Shown: positions 47,865-57,809 of the stretch, piece by piece | Layout: each line of letters starts with the position of its first letter | How positions within the stretch are numbered: the stretch's first letter is position 1 | Origin: Paenibacillus sp. J5C2022 | GTDB lineage: Bacteria; Bacillota; Bacilli; Paenibacillales; Paenibacillaceae | Assembly (NCBI RefSeq): GCF_025567625.1 | Contig: NZ_JAOQJC010000012.1 | Coordinates: 1 to 64,000 of the forward strand | Direction of reading: 5' to 3' | DNA length: 64,000 nucleotides | Notes under the pieces: generated by a model | Databases searched by the model: none | Seen by the model: the letters and a program-made list of their open reading frames with translations, nothing else | What the model was told of the DNA's origin: nothing | Program-made: the position numbers and the translations under genes

Positions 47865-49538
47865 TTATTCAGAGGTATTGCTCGTTGAAACAGTATCGTC
47901 CGCTGCGGAGTCATCAGTGGCAGGTTCGTCAACTGCCGCATCCTCTGATGATGCTTCGCTACTTGCTTCAGCAGCTGTATCTTCTGCCGGCACCTCTTCC
48001 GTTACTTCCTCCGTTACTTCTTCTTCCGTTACTCTTGGCATTGGCATCGGCTCGATGACGCCGCCATCCGCTCCAGGTATGCGCTGAAGAATCTCATTGC
48101 CTCTCACTTCCCATTCCGCGAGCGCCTGACGGGTATCCATCTCGCCGCTCATCACCTTCTGGAACATCTCCCGGCCTACGTTTTGCACATCCCATATGCC
48201 CGGATTGTCCTGATAGATCCGTTCCTCGTCGACAGTGGACGGCGGAATCGGCTTAAGCGTCGTGAACGCATTGACATTGTAGTCCATTCCCGCGATCGGC
48301 TTCAGGAATTCCTTGCGTGCGACCAGTTCATGCAAGCTTCTGGATTTCAGCCTCGCCCAATCCTCACTGTTGGAGAATTTGATGAAATCCCATGCGCCTT
48401 CCGGGTTAGGCGACTTCGTGTTAATCCCCATCAGCTGGCTCAGATAAATATTGCCGCCAATGTCCGGAGCGCTTGAATGCGTCGGCACCGTCACAACGTC
48501 CCAGTCCACCATTTCGAAGTTTTCAATTTTGTCAGCGTTGTCGTTCGCCCTTCTCAGCTCATTGATATAATAATAGCCGTCGATCGTCATCGCGACTTTG
48601 CCTTTCAGGAACAGGTCGCCGCCGAACGGATCGTACGTATATGAGCCGTCGCTGGAGGCCATTTTGTTGTACATTATTTGCATGAATTCTTCATCCGGGA
48701 CAATATCTTCTTGGTACAGCTTGTAGACGGTATCCCATGCATCGGCCCAACCATCGGTGTTCACCAGCATTTTCTCGCCTTTGTCATCCCACATCTTCAG
48801 TTGCAAGCTCTCGCTATAACTCATTACGCTGCTGAAGCCGTCATTGCTCCAGCGATTGAACGAGAAGCCGAATGTCCGGTCCTCGCCTTCGCCGCTGCTC
48901 ACTTGACGGGCCAGGTTGAGAATGTCGGCCCACTGCATTTTATCCTGCGGCGGCTCGATATTGTTGTCGGCGAAGATCTTCTTGTTGTAATAAAGCGCAG
49001 AAGATGTGAAGGTAGGCGTCAATGCGAATATCTGATTGTCGCCGGCTTGCTTGATGCCTTCAATGACCGTATCGACGTAGTCCGTCAAATCGAATTTATC
49101 CTTCTGGATTAGCGGATCAAGCGGCTGCAGCAGGTTGTCTTGCGTGAATCTGCGCAGCATACCATAGTCGATGACGACAACGTCGACGGGATTGTTGCCC
49201 GTCATGAGATTTTTCATTTCCTCGTAAGGATTGGGCCGCTCCACTTCTTCACCGGGCTTCTGTTGCATATACCGCTGATCATCGTAATTGACGGCCGTGA
49301 CAATCTCGAACTGGACATTCGGATTCATCATTTCATACATATCCGTGTACTGCTGGCGGAAGTACGGCTCATTTTCGGGACCGCCATACAGCACCCCGAT
49401 GCGCACGACCTGATTTTCCTGCTTGCCTGGATCATCGCCGCCGCTGCAGCCGGCGAGCAAGCCCGTCGCCAGTGCGAGAGTCATGCCCGTTGCCGTCCAC
49501 TTCTTCCACTTCTTACTTGTTAAATCATTGCTCATCAT
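47865..49538 (-). CDS. Extracellular solute-binding lipoprotein (family 1)
   Basis: 557 residues. Signal with lipobox LLAGC (Cys about residue 31). Body typical of family 1 binding proteins: RIGVLYGGPENEPYFRQQYTD, NPVDVVVIDYGMLRRF, AWDFIKFSNSEDWARL. The last about 60 residues are Glu/Ser/Thr/Ala-rich low complexity. It is the last gene of an operon with FtsX-type permease, HlyD-type protein and two ATPases, rather than with sugar permeases; the substrate is unknown. Confidence 0.88.
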   Translation of the reverse strand: MMSNDLTSKKWKKWTATGMTLALATGLLAGCSGGDDPGKQENQVVRIGVLYGGPENEPYFRQQYTDMYEMMNPNVQFEIVTAVNYDDQRYMQQKPGEEVERPNPYEEMKNLMTGNNPVDVVVIDYGMLRRFTQDNLLQPLDPLIQKDKFDLTDYVDTVIEGIKQAGDNQIFALTPTFTSSALYYNKKIFADNNIEPPQDKMQWADILNLARQVSSGEGEDRTFGFSFNRWSNDGFSSVMSYSESLQLKMWDDKGEKMLVNTDGWADAWDTVYKLYQEDIVPDEEFMQIMYNKMASSDGSYTYDPFGGDLFLKGKVAMTIDGYYYINELRRANDNADKIENFEMVDWDVVTVPTHSSAPDIGGNIYLSQLMGINTKSPNPEGAWDFIKFSNSEDWARLKSRSLHELVARKEFLKPIAGMDYNVNAFTTLKPIPPSTVDEERIYQDNPGIWDVQNVGREMFQKVMSGEMDTRQALAEWEVRGNEILQRIPGADGGVIEPMPMPRVTEEEVTEEVTEEVPAEDTAAEASSEASSEDAAVDEPATDDSAADDTVSTSNTSE

Positions 49539-49539
49539 C

Positions 49540-50427
49540 TCATTCTCCCCCCAATGATTTAGGTGCAGTTATAATAATGCGCTCCCCGTCGAACTCCATC
49601 GACGCCTTGTCCTTAATGCCCAGCTCCGACAAAAATTCCTTCGGAACCTGCAGGCGGCCGACGCGATCGACGACAACATAGGCTTCATGCACTTGCTGCA
49701 AGCCTTTGCCCGGCGTCTGGGGCAGCTCGCCGCCTTCGCCGATGTTAGGGTTGCGCTTAATAAACTCGGTGCTCGTCAATCCGTCGCGAATTGCGACGAC
49801 GCGGTCCACCTTGCTGGCCAGCGTCATATCATGCGTAACAATGACGATTGTAACGCCCAGTTCCTTGTTCAAGCGGCGGAATATGCCCATGATCAAATCT
49901 GAAGTTGCCGTATCGACCGAGCCGGTCGGCTCATCCGCAAGCAGAAGCTTCGGGCGGTTCGATAACGATATCGCCATCGCGACGCGCTGCTGCTCGCCGC
50001 CGGAGAGCTGATGCAGCTTATTGTGCATGCGCTCCTTCAGACCAACCCACTCCAGCAGCTGCTTTGCGTATTCACGGTCCACTTTGCCGGACAGGATCAT
50101 CGGCATTTCCACATTTTCCAGCGCAGACAGATAGGGCAGCAGATTCCGGGCATTGTTTTGCCAGATGAAGCCTACCGTCTCCCGCTTGTATTTGACGAGA
50201 TCCTCCTCCGTAATTTTAAGCAAGTCCCAAGGACCGACCTTCACCTGGCCGGCGGAAGGGCGGTCCAGACCGCCCAGCGTATTGAGCAGCGTCGACTTGC
50301 CGCTGCCGCTGTTGCCGATGATGGCCATCAGCTCGCCTTCCTCCACCTTCAGGTTCAAGCCTTGCAGAGCTACGACTTCCAAGTCATCCGTCTTATATAT
50401 TTTTACGAGGCCTTCGCAATCAATCAT
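49540..50427 (-). CDS. ABC transporter ATPase with C-terminal SpoVT/AbrB-like domain
   Basis: 295 residues. Walker A GNSGSGKST (about 37-45), signature LSGGEQQR (about 142-149), Walker B LLLADEP (about 163-169) and H-loop VTHD. The LolD/MacB-type ATPase ends near 225; the final about 50 residues (YVVVDRVGRLQVPKEFLSELGIKDK...DGERIIITAP) match the swapped-hairpin AbrB DNA-binding fold. A permease ATPase fused to a DNA-binding-like domain is unusual. 6 bp downstream of the permease gene. Confidence 0.85.
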   Translation of the reverse strand: MIDCEGLVKIYKTDDLEVVALQGLNLKVEEGELMAIIGNSGSGKSTLLNTLGGLDRPSAGQVKVGPWDLLKITEEDLVKYKRETVGFIWQNNARNLLPYLSALENVEMPMILSGKVDREYAKQLLEWVGLKERMHNKLHQLSGGEQQRVAMAISLSNRPKLLLADEPTGSVDTATSDLIMGIFRRLNKELGVTIVIVTHDMTLASKVDRVVAIRDGLTSTEFIKRNPNIGEGGELPQTPGKGLQQVHEAYVVVDRVGRLQVPKEFLSELGIKDKASMEFDGERIIITAPKSLGGE

Positions 50428-50433
50428 TCGCTC

Positions 50434-53295
50434 TTAACGCTCCTCTCCCATTTTGACCGCTTGATGGACCTTCAATCTGCGAATGTGAAGGAACAGAAGC
50501 ATTGCGCCTATAAGCATCATAAAGCCAACGACGTAGAACAATTGGTTCGTATCGCTTGCATTGAAGACGACGCGGAACGGCGGCACCGTCTCCGCCACAT
50601 TCTCCGTCGTCTGCAGGAACGGCAGGAACAGCAAGCTGACCGCCTTCCCGATCAGTACGCCAAGTCCGATCGCAAGGCCTGCCGTGAACAGCTGCTCCAG
50701 CAGCAGCATGCCGGTCAATTGCTTGCGGGATAAGCCCATCGCACGCAGTACGCCGAATTGAACGACACGACCGGACAAGTTGAAGAACCAATACAACACA
50801 TAACCGGCCAGTGTGACAATTACCGATACGAGGAATCCGAGGCTTAATATACCGAATACGCCTCCTCTGGTCGGATGCTTCGATTGCGTAATCAATTCAC
50901 TGCGCACATCTTCGAATGAAGCAATCTCGATATTGGCTTCCAGAAGCTTCTCCACGATTGGAGCAGCCGGAGCATTCGGCTTCATCTTCAGCCATACCTC
51001 ATATGGCATGATCGGCAATTGATCATACAGATAATCCAGGTTGGCAATCAGGAATGGCGCCTGATCCGGGTAGAGCGTAGGCCAATAAGGCAATATGCCC
51101 ATGACGGTGAACTCCACCATGCCGTCCGTAAAGCCGACGGATACGATATCGCCGAGCTTCAGCTGATATTTCTCCGCTACGCCGGAAGGGATGATTGCTC
51201 CATGCTCGTAGGCCCCCATATTGTTCAGGAAGATATTGGGATGGTATGGGAACAAATCGTTGCGGAACCAGCCAACATCGGCAAAGTCGACATTGTCGAT
51301 GCCAAGGATGTTGCCCTGACCGATCGACTTGCCGGAGATAATGACATTGCCTTTCGTCTTCAACACGCGAGCAGCATGCTCTACGCCTTCCAGCGTTCGG
51401 AATATCTCGAATGGCGGCTCATTGTACAGAATGCGCGTCGGCGGATTGCCTCCCTGGTTGCCCGGATTGCCGGGGGTGCCAGGGTTGCCGGGATTCTGCC
51501 CGTCGCCTTGCCCGGGCGGCTTCGACTCCGGCGTACCGTCCCATATCGTCTGAATAACAACGTCCGTACCGTACTTATATAACGTGCGTTCCGTTGAGTT
51601 CAGATCGATTGTCCGCGCCGCCGACGCATTGTATACGCCGAGCCCGAGCGTCAGCACGAGCAAGATCATAAGCGGATAATAACCTTTCGATGAACGCGAG
51701 AGCTGCGTCAGCGTCAAGTACAGCGGCACGGGGAGAAACTTCCTGCCGAGCCAGTTGAACAGCTTGAGCAGCCATGGGAACAGACGCAGGAAGAACAAGC
51801 CGAGTGCGAATATGGCAAGCGCCGGGACAAAGAACAGGAACGGCTGCACGTTCAGTTGGTCCGTCGTCATGCCCGTCTGGAATGTCAGCATCTGCCTCTC
51901 ATTGAACATATACCAGCCGTAACCCGCCGCTCCCAGCAGCAGCACATCCAGGAACCAGCGCTGCCATACCGGCTTGCGGTCGGAGCGGGCAAGATCCTGC
52001 TTGTAGTTCACGATGGAAGCACGGGCATAGATGATGGCAGGTATGATCGTCGCCAGAATAGCCAGCACCACTGCCGCTACGCCCGCAATGATCGCTTCCG
52101 TCGAGAAGCCGACAGGTATCGACTTGCGGTTGACGAACGACAGGAAGCCGTCGGCTGAACCGATACTCTTCGCCATGAACCAGCCGATGAACGGGCCTGC
52201 CGCAAGCGCGATAGCTCCCAGCAACAGTCCCTCCAGCAAATAAATGAGAATGATCTGCCTTGTGCCGGCACCACGGCTGCGCAGAACGGCGATATCGCTG
52301 CGCTGCTTGTCGAGCGATTGGCGCGCATTCATCGCTATAAAGAAAAATACCATGGCGATCATCGGCGCCGCCAATGTGAACAGCAGCGTCTGAAGCTGCA
52401 AACTCTGCTTCTTGAATTCCGTAAGCGTGTCCGCGAAGGACAGCTCTACGCGTGTATCCTTCAGGCGCTGATACAATTCAATGTTCATTCGCTCCAGCGT
52501 CTTGCCCAGCGGCGTCAATTGACTTGTCTGAATCTCGGAAAGATTGAATGCATAATACCAGGCTGCATTATGAATCGGGATATTCAATTGCTTCAGCAGC
52601 GTCTGCTGGAACGCTTCCTCATGAATGATCAGCGAGCCCAGCATCCCTTCCAAGCCTTGATACCAATAAGGATCGGAGTCGTTAGTGGGATTGAAGGCGC
52701 CGACAATCTTCACCCGGAGCGTCAAGTTAAGGCCGCCATATATGGGGTATTCGAATATATCGCCGATATGCACATCGTTGCGGTACATCGCTTCCTCCAG
52801 CATAACGGCTTCAATCAGCCCTTTATCCCCTGCGCCGTCCTTGTACCATTGTCCCTGTACAATCTCAACCTCTTCCTTCAGGCCGGACATCGCCTGTAAG
52901 GACAGCAGCCGGTTGCGACCTGCATCGACCTTCGACGGATCTTCCGGCACCACCTCCGAGCTGCGAATGGAATAATTCTGAACGAATGCATCCTGAGCGA
53001 AGCCAATATCCTTCGGAATCTGCTCTTTAATATACGTCTCCACTTCCGTCAGATCGGACAGCTCCGTCTTCTCCCCAGGCGTAGACTGATAGCGGATGAG
53101 CAGCGAGCCTGCCGGCAAGCCGGTGCTCTTCTCTTGAAGCTGCTTCGCCACCACGCGCTTAAGCGCGCCGTCCGCGTACATCGGAATGCTTGTTGCGAAC
53201 GCAACCGCCATAATCAAGCCCGCCAGCGTACTTATCGTCATCCATTTGGTGTTCCACATTTTGCGGAATAGAAATTTTAGCAGCGGGATTCCCAT
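50434..53295 (-). CDS. FtsX/MacB-type ABC permease
   Basis: 953 residues. N-terminal TM segment (about 15-35), a large extracytoplasmic domain, a first FtsX TM block (about 305-440: LLFTLAAPMIAMVFFFIAM, RSDIAVLRSRGAGTRQIILIYLLEGLLLG) and a second at the C-terminus (VSVIVTLAGYVLYWFF, VQFGVLRAMGLSRKQLTGMLLLEQL). A Gly/Pro/Asn linker (QGDGQNPGNPGTPGNPGNQGG) lies at about 595-615. Works with the adjacent ATPase and HlyD-type protein, probably in export or envelope mechanics. Confidence 0.9.
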   Translation of the reverse strand: MGIPLLKFLFRKMWNTKWMTISTLAGLIMAVAFATSIPMYADGALKRVVAKQLQEKSTGLPAGSLLIRYQSTPGEKTELSDLTEVETYIKEQIPKDIGFAQDAFVQNYSIRSSEVVPEDPSKVDAGRNRLLSLQAMSGLKEEVEIVQGQWYKDGAGDKGLIEAVMLEEAMYRNDVHIGDIFEYPIYGGLNLTLRVKIVGAFNPTNDSDPYWYQGLEGMLGSLIIHEEAFQQTLLKQLNIPIHNAAWYYAFNLSEIQTSQLTPLGKTLERMNIELYQRLKDTRVELSFADTLTEFKKQSLQLQTLLFTLAAPMIAMVFFFIAMNARQSLDKQRSDIAVLRSRGAGTRQIILIYLLEGLLLGAIALAAGPFIGWFMAKSIGSADGFLSFVNRKSIPVGFSTEAIIAGVAAVVLAILATIIPAIIYARASIVNYKQDLARSDRKPVWQRWFLDVLLLGAAGYGWYMFNERQMLTFQTGMTTDQLNVQPFLFFVPALAIFALGLFFLRLFPWLLKLFNWLGRKFLPVPLYLTLTQLSRSSKGYYPLMILLVLTLGLGVYNASAARTIDLNSTERTLYKYGTDVVIQTIWDGTPESKPPGQGDGQNPGNPGTPGNPGNQGGNPPTRILYNEPPFEIFRTLEGVEHAARVLKTKGNVIISGKSIGQGNILGIDNVDFADVGWFRNDLFPYHPNIFLNNMGAYEHGAIIPSGVAEKYQLKLGDIVSVGFTDGMVEFTVMGILPYWPTLYPDQAPFLIANLDYLYDQLPIMPYEVWLKMKPNAPAAPIVEKLLEANIEIASFEDVRSELITQSKHPTRGGVFGILSLGFLVSVIVTLAGYVLYWFFNLSGRVVQFGVLRAMGLSRKQLTGMLLLEQLFTAGLAIGLGVLIGKAVSLLFLPFLQTTENVAETVPPFRVVFNASDTNQLFYVVGFMMLIGAMLLFLHIRRLKVHQAVKMGEER

Positions 53296-53298
53296 AAG

Positions 53299-54372
53299 CT
53301 ATCGACCTACGACTTTCTGGCCGGGCTTCAGTCCTTGCAATATTTCGACGTCCGTCGCAGTCTGCTGTCCCACTTCAACGTCCACTTCCGCTTTATTGCC
53401 CTCTTTGTCTATCACTTGAACATATGTACGAGATCCGATATTGCGCAGGGCGGTCGGCGGAATGACAATCGCATTCTCGGTCCGCTTCGTAATGACGTGG
53501 ATGGATACCGGAGTGCCGCGATTCAGATCCTTGGGCAGCTTCGGAATGTTCACAATCATGAAGTCCTCGGGACGTTCCGGCTTATTGTTGTTGTTCGGGT
53601 TCGGAAAGCCGTTATTGTTGTCGTTCTCCGTCGACTTCACCGGCAGCTGCTTCACCTTGCCATCGAAAGCTCCTACGCCGCTAATGCTGACGAGAACCTC
53701 CATGCCCGGCGCCACCTTCTCCAGTTCCGTCTTGGTCAGCTTGGCCGCCGGTGTGATCAAGCTTGTGTCGGCGACGATCGCTACCGGGTCATATGCTTTA
53801 ATGGAATCGCCCTTCTGCACGCTCAAGGATACGATTGTGCCGTCGAACGGCGCGTAGAGGGTCGCCTTGTCGATCTCCTCCTGCTTATCCACCAACTGCT
53901 GGCGCTTCTCCTCGAACGAGATTCGAAGTTCCTCGAATGCCATCGGCTCCATCTCGTCGCGCTTGCGCAAGTTCTCCTTCATCGCGTTCTCTTCCCGCTG
54001 GAAGGCGATCCGCTCCAGTCGGAGCGACTTCTCCAGATCGGAGACGTCCAGTTCGCCGATGAGATCTCCGGTTTTCACTTTATCGCCGCTCTTCACATAC
54101 AGCTCTTTCAGACGCGCGTCTTTCGTAAAGTACAGCGTCTCTTCCTCCATCGAGATCAGCTTGCCAATGACCTGAACTTTTGTTTCCAGCGTCTTCGTCT
54201 TCACTTCATATTCCGGCTTTTGGGATATTTTGGGCGGAGTGATATCCGGAATCTGCTCCTCTTCCTTCTCCGATGGGAGCAGCGAGCACCCGCTTGCGAA
54301 TACTAGTGATACACTCATAACGGCAATCAATGAACGTTTATATAAACTTCCCGTCCACCATTTCATAGACAT
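53299..54372 (-). CDS. HlyD/RND-type periplasmic-adaptor-like lipoprotein
   Basis: 357 residues from ATG (MSMKWW) with GGAGG 9 nt upstream, overlapping the upstream ATPase by 35 bp. Lipobox FASGC (Cys about 29). Biotinyl-lipoyl-like segments (YVKSGDKVKTGDLIGELD; ATLYAPFDGTIVSLSVQKGDSI) flank a coiled coil (LERIAFQREENAMKENLRKRDE). The C-terminal beta domain ends with LKPGQKVVGR. Membrane-fusion partner of the FtsX permease. Confidence 0.88.
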   Translation of the reverse strand: MSMKWWTGSLYKRSLIAVMSVSLVFASGCSLLPSEKEEEQIPDITPPKISQKPEYEVKTKTLETKVQVIGKLISMEEETLYFTKDARLKELYVKSGDKVKTGDLIGELDVSDLEKSLRLERIAFQREENAMKENLRKRDEMEPMAFEELRISFEEKRQQLVDKQEEIDKATLYAPFDGTIVSLSVQKGDSIKAYDPVAIVADTSLITPAAKLTKTELEKVAPGMEVLVSISGVGAFDGKVKQLPVKSTENDNNNGFPNPNNNNKPERPEDFMIVNIPKLPKDLNRGTPVSIHVITKRTENAIVIPPTALRNIGSRTYVQVIDKEGNKAEVDVEVGQQTATDVEILQGLKPGQKVVGR

Positions 54373-55132
54373 GGTCGGCAACCTCCATAATTGTAGGATC
54401 ATGTGTAGTCATGCAGATAGATACATTTTCTGTTTCGATAATATTTTGAAATACCGACATAACTTGCGCAGACATTGCGGTATCCAGCTCTGCGGTCGGC
54501 TCATCCGCCAACAGCAATATCGGGCGATGAGCGATCGATTTGGCAATGGCAACGCGCTGCTGCTCGCCGCCGGACAGCTCGAACGGACGATGATGCATGC
54601 GCTTCGCCAGCCCTACCAGCTCCAGACATTCCTCCACGCGCTTCTTCCATTCCGAACGCGGCTTGCCCGCCATGCGGAGCGATAGCTCTACATTCTCGTA
54701 AGCGGATAACAGGGGCATAAGTGCGAACGCCTGGAAAATAAAGCCCATGTCCTTCCTCCGGACAAGCGTCCGTTCATCGTCGCTCATCTTGCTGAACGGC
54801 ATTCCATTGAACCAGATCTCGCCTTTGCTCGGCGTATCCAGCCCGCCCAGACAGTTGAGCAGCGTCGTCTTGCCAGAGCCCGATCTGCCCTTGAGCATCA
54901 CCAGCTGGCGAGGCTTGATCTCCATCTGAATGCCCTTCAGGACGTGAAGCGTACTCCCGCCCACAGGAAACGACCGTTCAACCATGTTGACGGCCATCAG
55001 CTTCTGCTGTGAATCGCTGCTAGCTCCCGCCTCCCGGTCGCGCTGCCCTTCGTCGGAGTGGTTACTGTGGTCACTGCGAGAATCCAGTTCTTCAACAGCA
55101 TGGGCATCCTCTCTATTTGTTGTAATGGTCAT
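54338..55132 (-). CDS. ABC transporter ATPase (LolD/MacB type)
   Basis: 264 residues from ATG (MTITTN) after GGTGGAGAG; longer in-frame starts cover the leader. Disordered N-terminus (Asp/Ser/Glu-rich, about 5-45). Walker A GRSGSGKTT, signature LSGGEQQR, Walker B LLLADEP, H-loop TTHD. First gene of the five-gene operon; a second ATPase for the same permease set. Confidence 0.92.
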   Translation of the reverse strand: MTITTNREDAHAVEELDSRSDHSNHSDEGQRDREAGASSDSQQKLMAVNMVERSFPVGGSTLHVLKGIQMEIKPRQLVMLKGRSGSGKTTLLNCLGGLDTPSKGEIWFNGMPFSKMSDDERTLVRRKDMGFIFQAFALMPLLSAYENVELSLRMAGKPRSEWKKRVEECLELVGLAKRMHHRPFELSGGEQQRVAIAKSIAHRPILLLADEPTAELDTAMSAQVMSVFQNIIETENVSICMTTHDPTIMEVADHVYEMVDGKFI

Positions 55133-55267
55133 ACTCTGCTCTCTCCACCCCTTCATTCTTGATTTCATAATTCTAATCTTACCACCATAGACGTTGATGC
55201 GGCGCAAAAAGTTACTGCAAACGACAATATCTTGAAAAACATTTTTTCGGGTGTCCCGGACGGATAA

Positions 55268-55304
55268 CAAAAGCTGCACGAAATAAGAAATCATCCCGTA
55301 CAGC
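55268..55304 (-). terminator. Putative terminator after the chemoreceptor gene
   Basis: Minus strand GCTG-T-ACG/CGT-G-CAGC stem with one mismatch, then TTTTG. It lies about 10 bp downstream of the receptor stop and before the ABC operon. Confidence 0.55.
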
Positions 55305-55313
55305 CGCATTCTT

Positions 55314-57047
55314 TTATTTCATTTTAAATTGTTCTACTGCTTCGTTCAGCTTGCGGACAACCTCGTTCAGTCCGTCTGCCGATAATGAGATACTCTCTAT
55401 CAGTGCGAGCTGCTCTTCGGTAGCGGCAGCAACGCTATCTGCCTTTTCCATATTGCGAGCGGCGCTGGTCGAGCTCTCCGCCACCGACGCGCTCACTTCC
55501 TCGGAGCTGGCCGACATCTGTTCGGTTATCGCCGAATTATCCTGAAGCTGCTCCGATATTCTGGAGATCGCGGCGATGATAGACTGGAAATTGGCTCCGA
55601 CGTCTCCGAGCCTCACACTGCTGTTCTCCACCTCTTCCATCGTCCGATTCATATAGCCTGACGCATCGGATATTTCATTGCGCGTCATGCTCACAAGCTG
55701 ATGGATACGTTCGGCGGATTGCAGCGAATTGGCCGCAAGCTTGCGGATTTCATCTGCCACGACGGCGAAGCCTTTGCCGTGCTCGCCTGCCCTGGCCGCT
55801 TCTATCGAGGCGTTCAACGACAAAATGTTCGTCTGGTTGGAGAAGGTCGTAATGTTCTCTACGATCGTGCCGATATCCTGAGAACGCTGCTCCAGCGTTC
55901 CGATCACCTCCGACAGCTTGCCGATGACGCTCTTCACTTCCTTCATTTGCTCCGTAAGGCCTGACAGCACAGCTTGTCCCTCATCCGCTTGGCTTGCCGT
56001 GGAGCTGGAATCGTCCGCTACTGTGGAAGTATTCTCCGCAATGCGGTTCACTCCTGCCGTCATCTCCTCTATCGCGCGCGCGATCTCATCGGCTCCTCTC
56101 GCCTGCAGCTCTGAGCTGCCGGCGACTTCCCCGATCTGCTTGGCCACATGCTCGGCCGCGGCTGACGACTCCTTGGACGCATTGGACAGCTGCGCCGCCG
56201 ATTCATTGACCCGTACCGTATTGAGCTTAATGCCGGATATGAGCCCCTTCATCGCATCGATCATACTGTCCACGGAACGGGATATATCCCCCAGCTCATC
56301 TTTGGAATAGCGCTTCTCCGCCAAAATCGTCAGGTCGCCTTCGCTCACTTTCCGCGTTTTGTTCACGACATTCCTGACCGTCACCATAATCACTCTTATG
56401 ATATATAGCATGAATACAATTAATAACACAGTTACTATTGCCATTCCGATGAACACCGACAATTGCGTTTCTTTCAGTTGCTCATCTATTTCCGTTAACG
56501 TATCATAGGCATAATCATCCATGACTTCGCCGATATGATCGATGCCTGTTCGGCTCTTTTGAAAATGCTCCTCGTAAACGCTGTCGAGCAGCTGCGCTTT
56601 CCCGTCTCCGGCAGCCCTCAACACTTCCTCATACCAGATTGTAAATTGTGCAGCAGACATATCGAAGGTGCTTTGCAGCGCTTCCCCGGAACTCACATGC
56701 CGAAGACCGAGCAGCTCATGCTTCTCCAATATCGCCTTGGCCTCTTCCGCGCGTTCGAAGACCTGATCCCGGTTCTCCGTCAAGTCGGCCAATGCCGCTT
56801 CCTGCTCCGAAGCTCCCAGATTTCCCGATTCCAGCCTCATATAAGCGACATAGGCTTGGTACATGTCACGGTCCGCATTTAATATAAGCGATTCCACCTT
56901 GGCGGCTGATTCGTATATCGAGCTCGACATTTGCTTGAATATCGCTCTCTCTTCCGCAAGCAGGTACAACCCTGTACACAAGTAAACCAAAATCGGCAGC
57001 ACAGCCAACAATAACAGTTTCACGCGCAACGTTAATCTCAACCGCAA
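55314..57047 (-). CDS. Methyl-accepting chemotaxis receptor
   Basis: 577 residues. TM1 ([20 protein letters not shown], about 10-29), a helical extracytoplasmic sensor (about 35-185, 4-helix type), TM2 ([22 protein letters not shown]), HAMP ([27 protein letters not shown]), and a signalling domain with the conserved tip segment [37 protein letters not shown]. Host chemotaxis; signal unknown. Confidence 0.95.
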   Translation of the reverse strand: MRLRLTLRVKLLLLAVLPILVYLCTGLYLLAEERAIFKQMSSSIYESAAKVESLILNADRDMYQAYVAYMRLESGNLGASEQEAALADLTENRDQVFERAEEAKAILEKHELLGLRHVSSGEALQSTFDMSAAQFTIWYEEVLRAAGDGKAQLLDSVYEEHFQKSRTGIDHIGEVMDDYAYDTLTEIDEQLKETQLSVFIGMAIVTVLLIVFMLYIIRVIMVTVRNVVNKTRKVSEGDLTILAEKRYSKDELGDISRSVDSMIDAMKGLISGIKLNTVRVNESAAQLSNASKESSAAAEHVAKQIGEVAGSSELQARGADEIARAIEEMTAGVNRIAENTSTVADDSSSTASQADEGQAVLSGLTEQMKEVKSVIGKLSEVIGTLEQRSQDIGTIVENITTFSNQTNILSLNASIEAARAGEHGKGFAVVADEIRKLAANSLQSAERIHQLVSMTRNEISDASGYMNRTMEEVENSSVRLGDVGANFQSIIAAISRISEQLQDNSAITEQMSASSEEVSASVAESSTSAARNMEKADSVAAATEEQLALIESISLSADGLNEVVRKLNEAVEQFKMK

Positions 57048-57100
57048 GACCCCTTTTCATTTAATTATCAGCTATGATTTATATCGGTAAAAACAGAAAA

Positions 57101-57139
57101 AGAGTGAACCCGGCTGATCATCGTCAGCAGAATCACTCT
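57101..57139 (-). terminator. Terminator of the pyr operon
   Basis: Minus strand AGAGTGA...GCTGA/TCAGC...TCACTCT stem then TTTTTCTG, 23 bp after the pyrE stop. Confidence 0.85.
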
Positions 57140-57161
57140 TCTTCCTTTTGCGACTACTATG

Positions 57162-57809
57162 CTATTTGCCAAATGACTGCGGGTCGTTGCGCCACGCTTG
57201 CAGGGCGGCAACGTCGGATTCCGCCACTTTGCCCAGCTTCACCGCCGTATCAATCAGCGCAGAATAGTTGGAGAGCGTCTCCAGCGGCATATTCTCTTGC
57301 AGGAACGCATCGACAGCCCTCTGGAACTGATAGGTGAAGATCGCCAGCACAGCCAGCACTTCGGCGCCTGCCTCGCGTACGGCAAGTCCCGCTTTCAACG
57401 AGCTTCCGCCGGTGGAGATCAAATCCTCGATTACGACGACTTTTTGCCCCGGCGCAATGCGGCCTTCGATCTGATTGCCCTTGCCGTGGCCTTTCGCTTT
57501 ATCGCGAATGTAAGCCATTGGCAAATTCAGCTTCGACGCCACCCAGGCGGCATGAGGAATACCGGCAGTGGAAGTACCGGCGATAACCTCCGCATCGGAG
57601 TAGCGTTCCTTGATGAGAGAGACGAATCCTTCCGCAATCATGTCGCGGATAGCGGGATACGCCATCGTCAGACGATTGTCGCAGTAGATCGGAGACTTCA
57701 GACCTGAAGTCCATGTGAAGGGCTCATTCGGCGACAACGCTACCGCTTCGATGTCCAGCAAGCTCCTTGCAATTTTGTTCGGAAGCTCCGTCAACGTTGT
57801 ACTACTCAT
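57162..57809 (-). CDS. pyrE: Orotate phosphoribosyltransferase
   Basis: 215 residues. PRPP loop VVVIEDLISTGGSS (about 116-129), substrate loop FTWTSGLKSPIYCDNR (about 30-45) and AYIRDKAKGHGKGNQIEG (about 94-111). Makes OMP from orotate and PRPP. Overlaps pyrF by 8 bp; last gene of the operon. Confidence 0.97.
   Translation of the reverse strand: MSSTTLTELPNKIARSLLDIEAVALSPNEPFTWTSGLKSPIYCDNRLTMAYPAIRDMIAEGFVSLIKERYSDAEVIAGTSTAGIPHAAWVASKLNLPMAYIRDKAKGHGKGNQIEGRIAPGQKVVVIEDLISTGGSSLKAGLAVREAGAEVLAVLAIFTYQFQRAVDAFLQENMPLETLSNYSALIDTAVKLGKVAESDVAALQAWRNDPQSFGK

Noticed and set aside
50011..54306. Long plus-strand frames opposite the ABC operon (for example 50011-50733, 53335-54306)
   Set aside because: Codon-mirror artefacts of the GC-rich minus-strand genes; no RBS and no domain.
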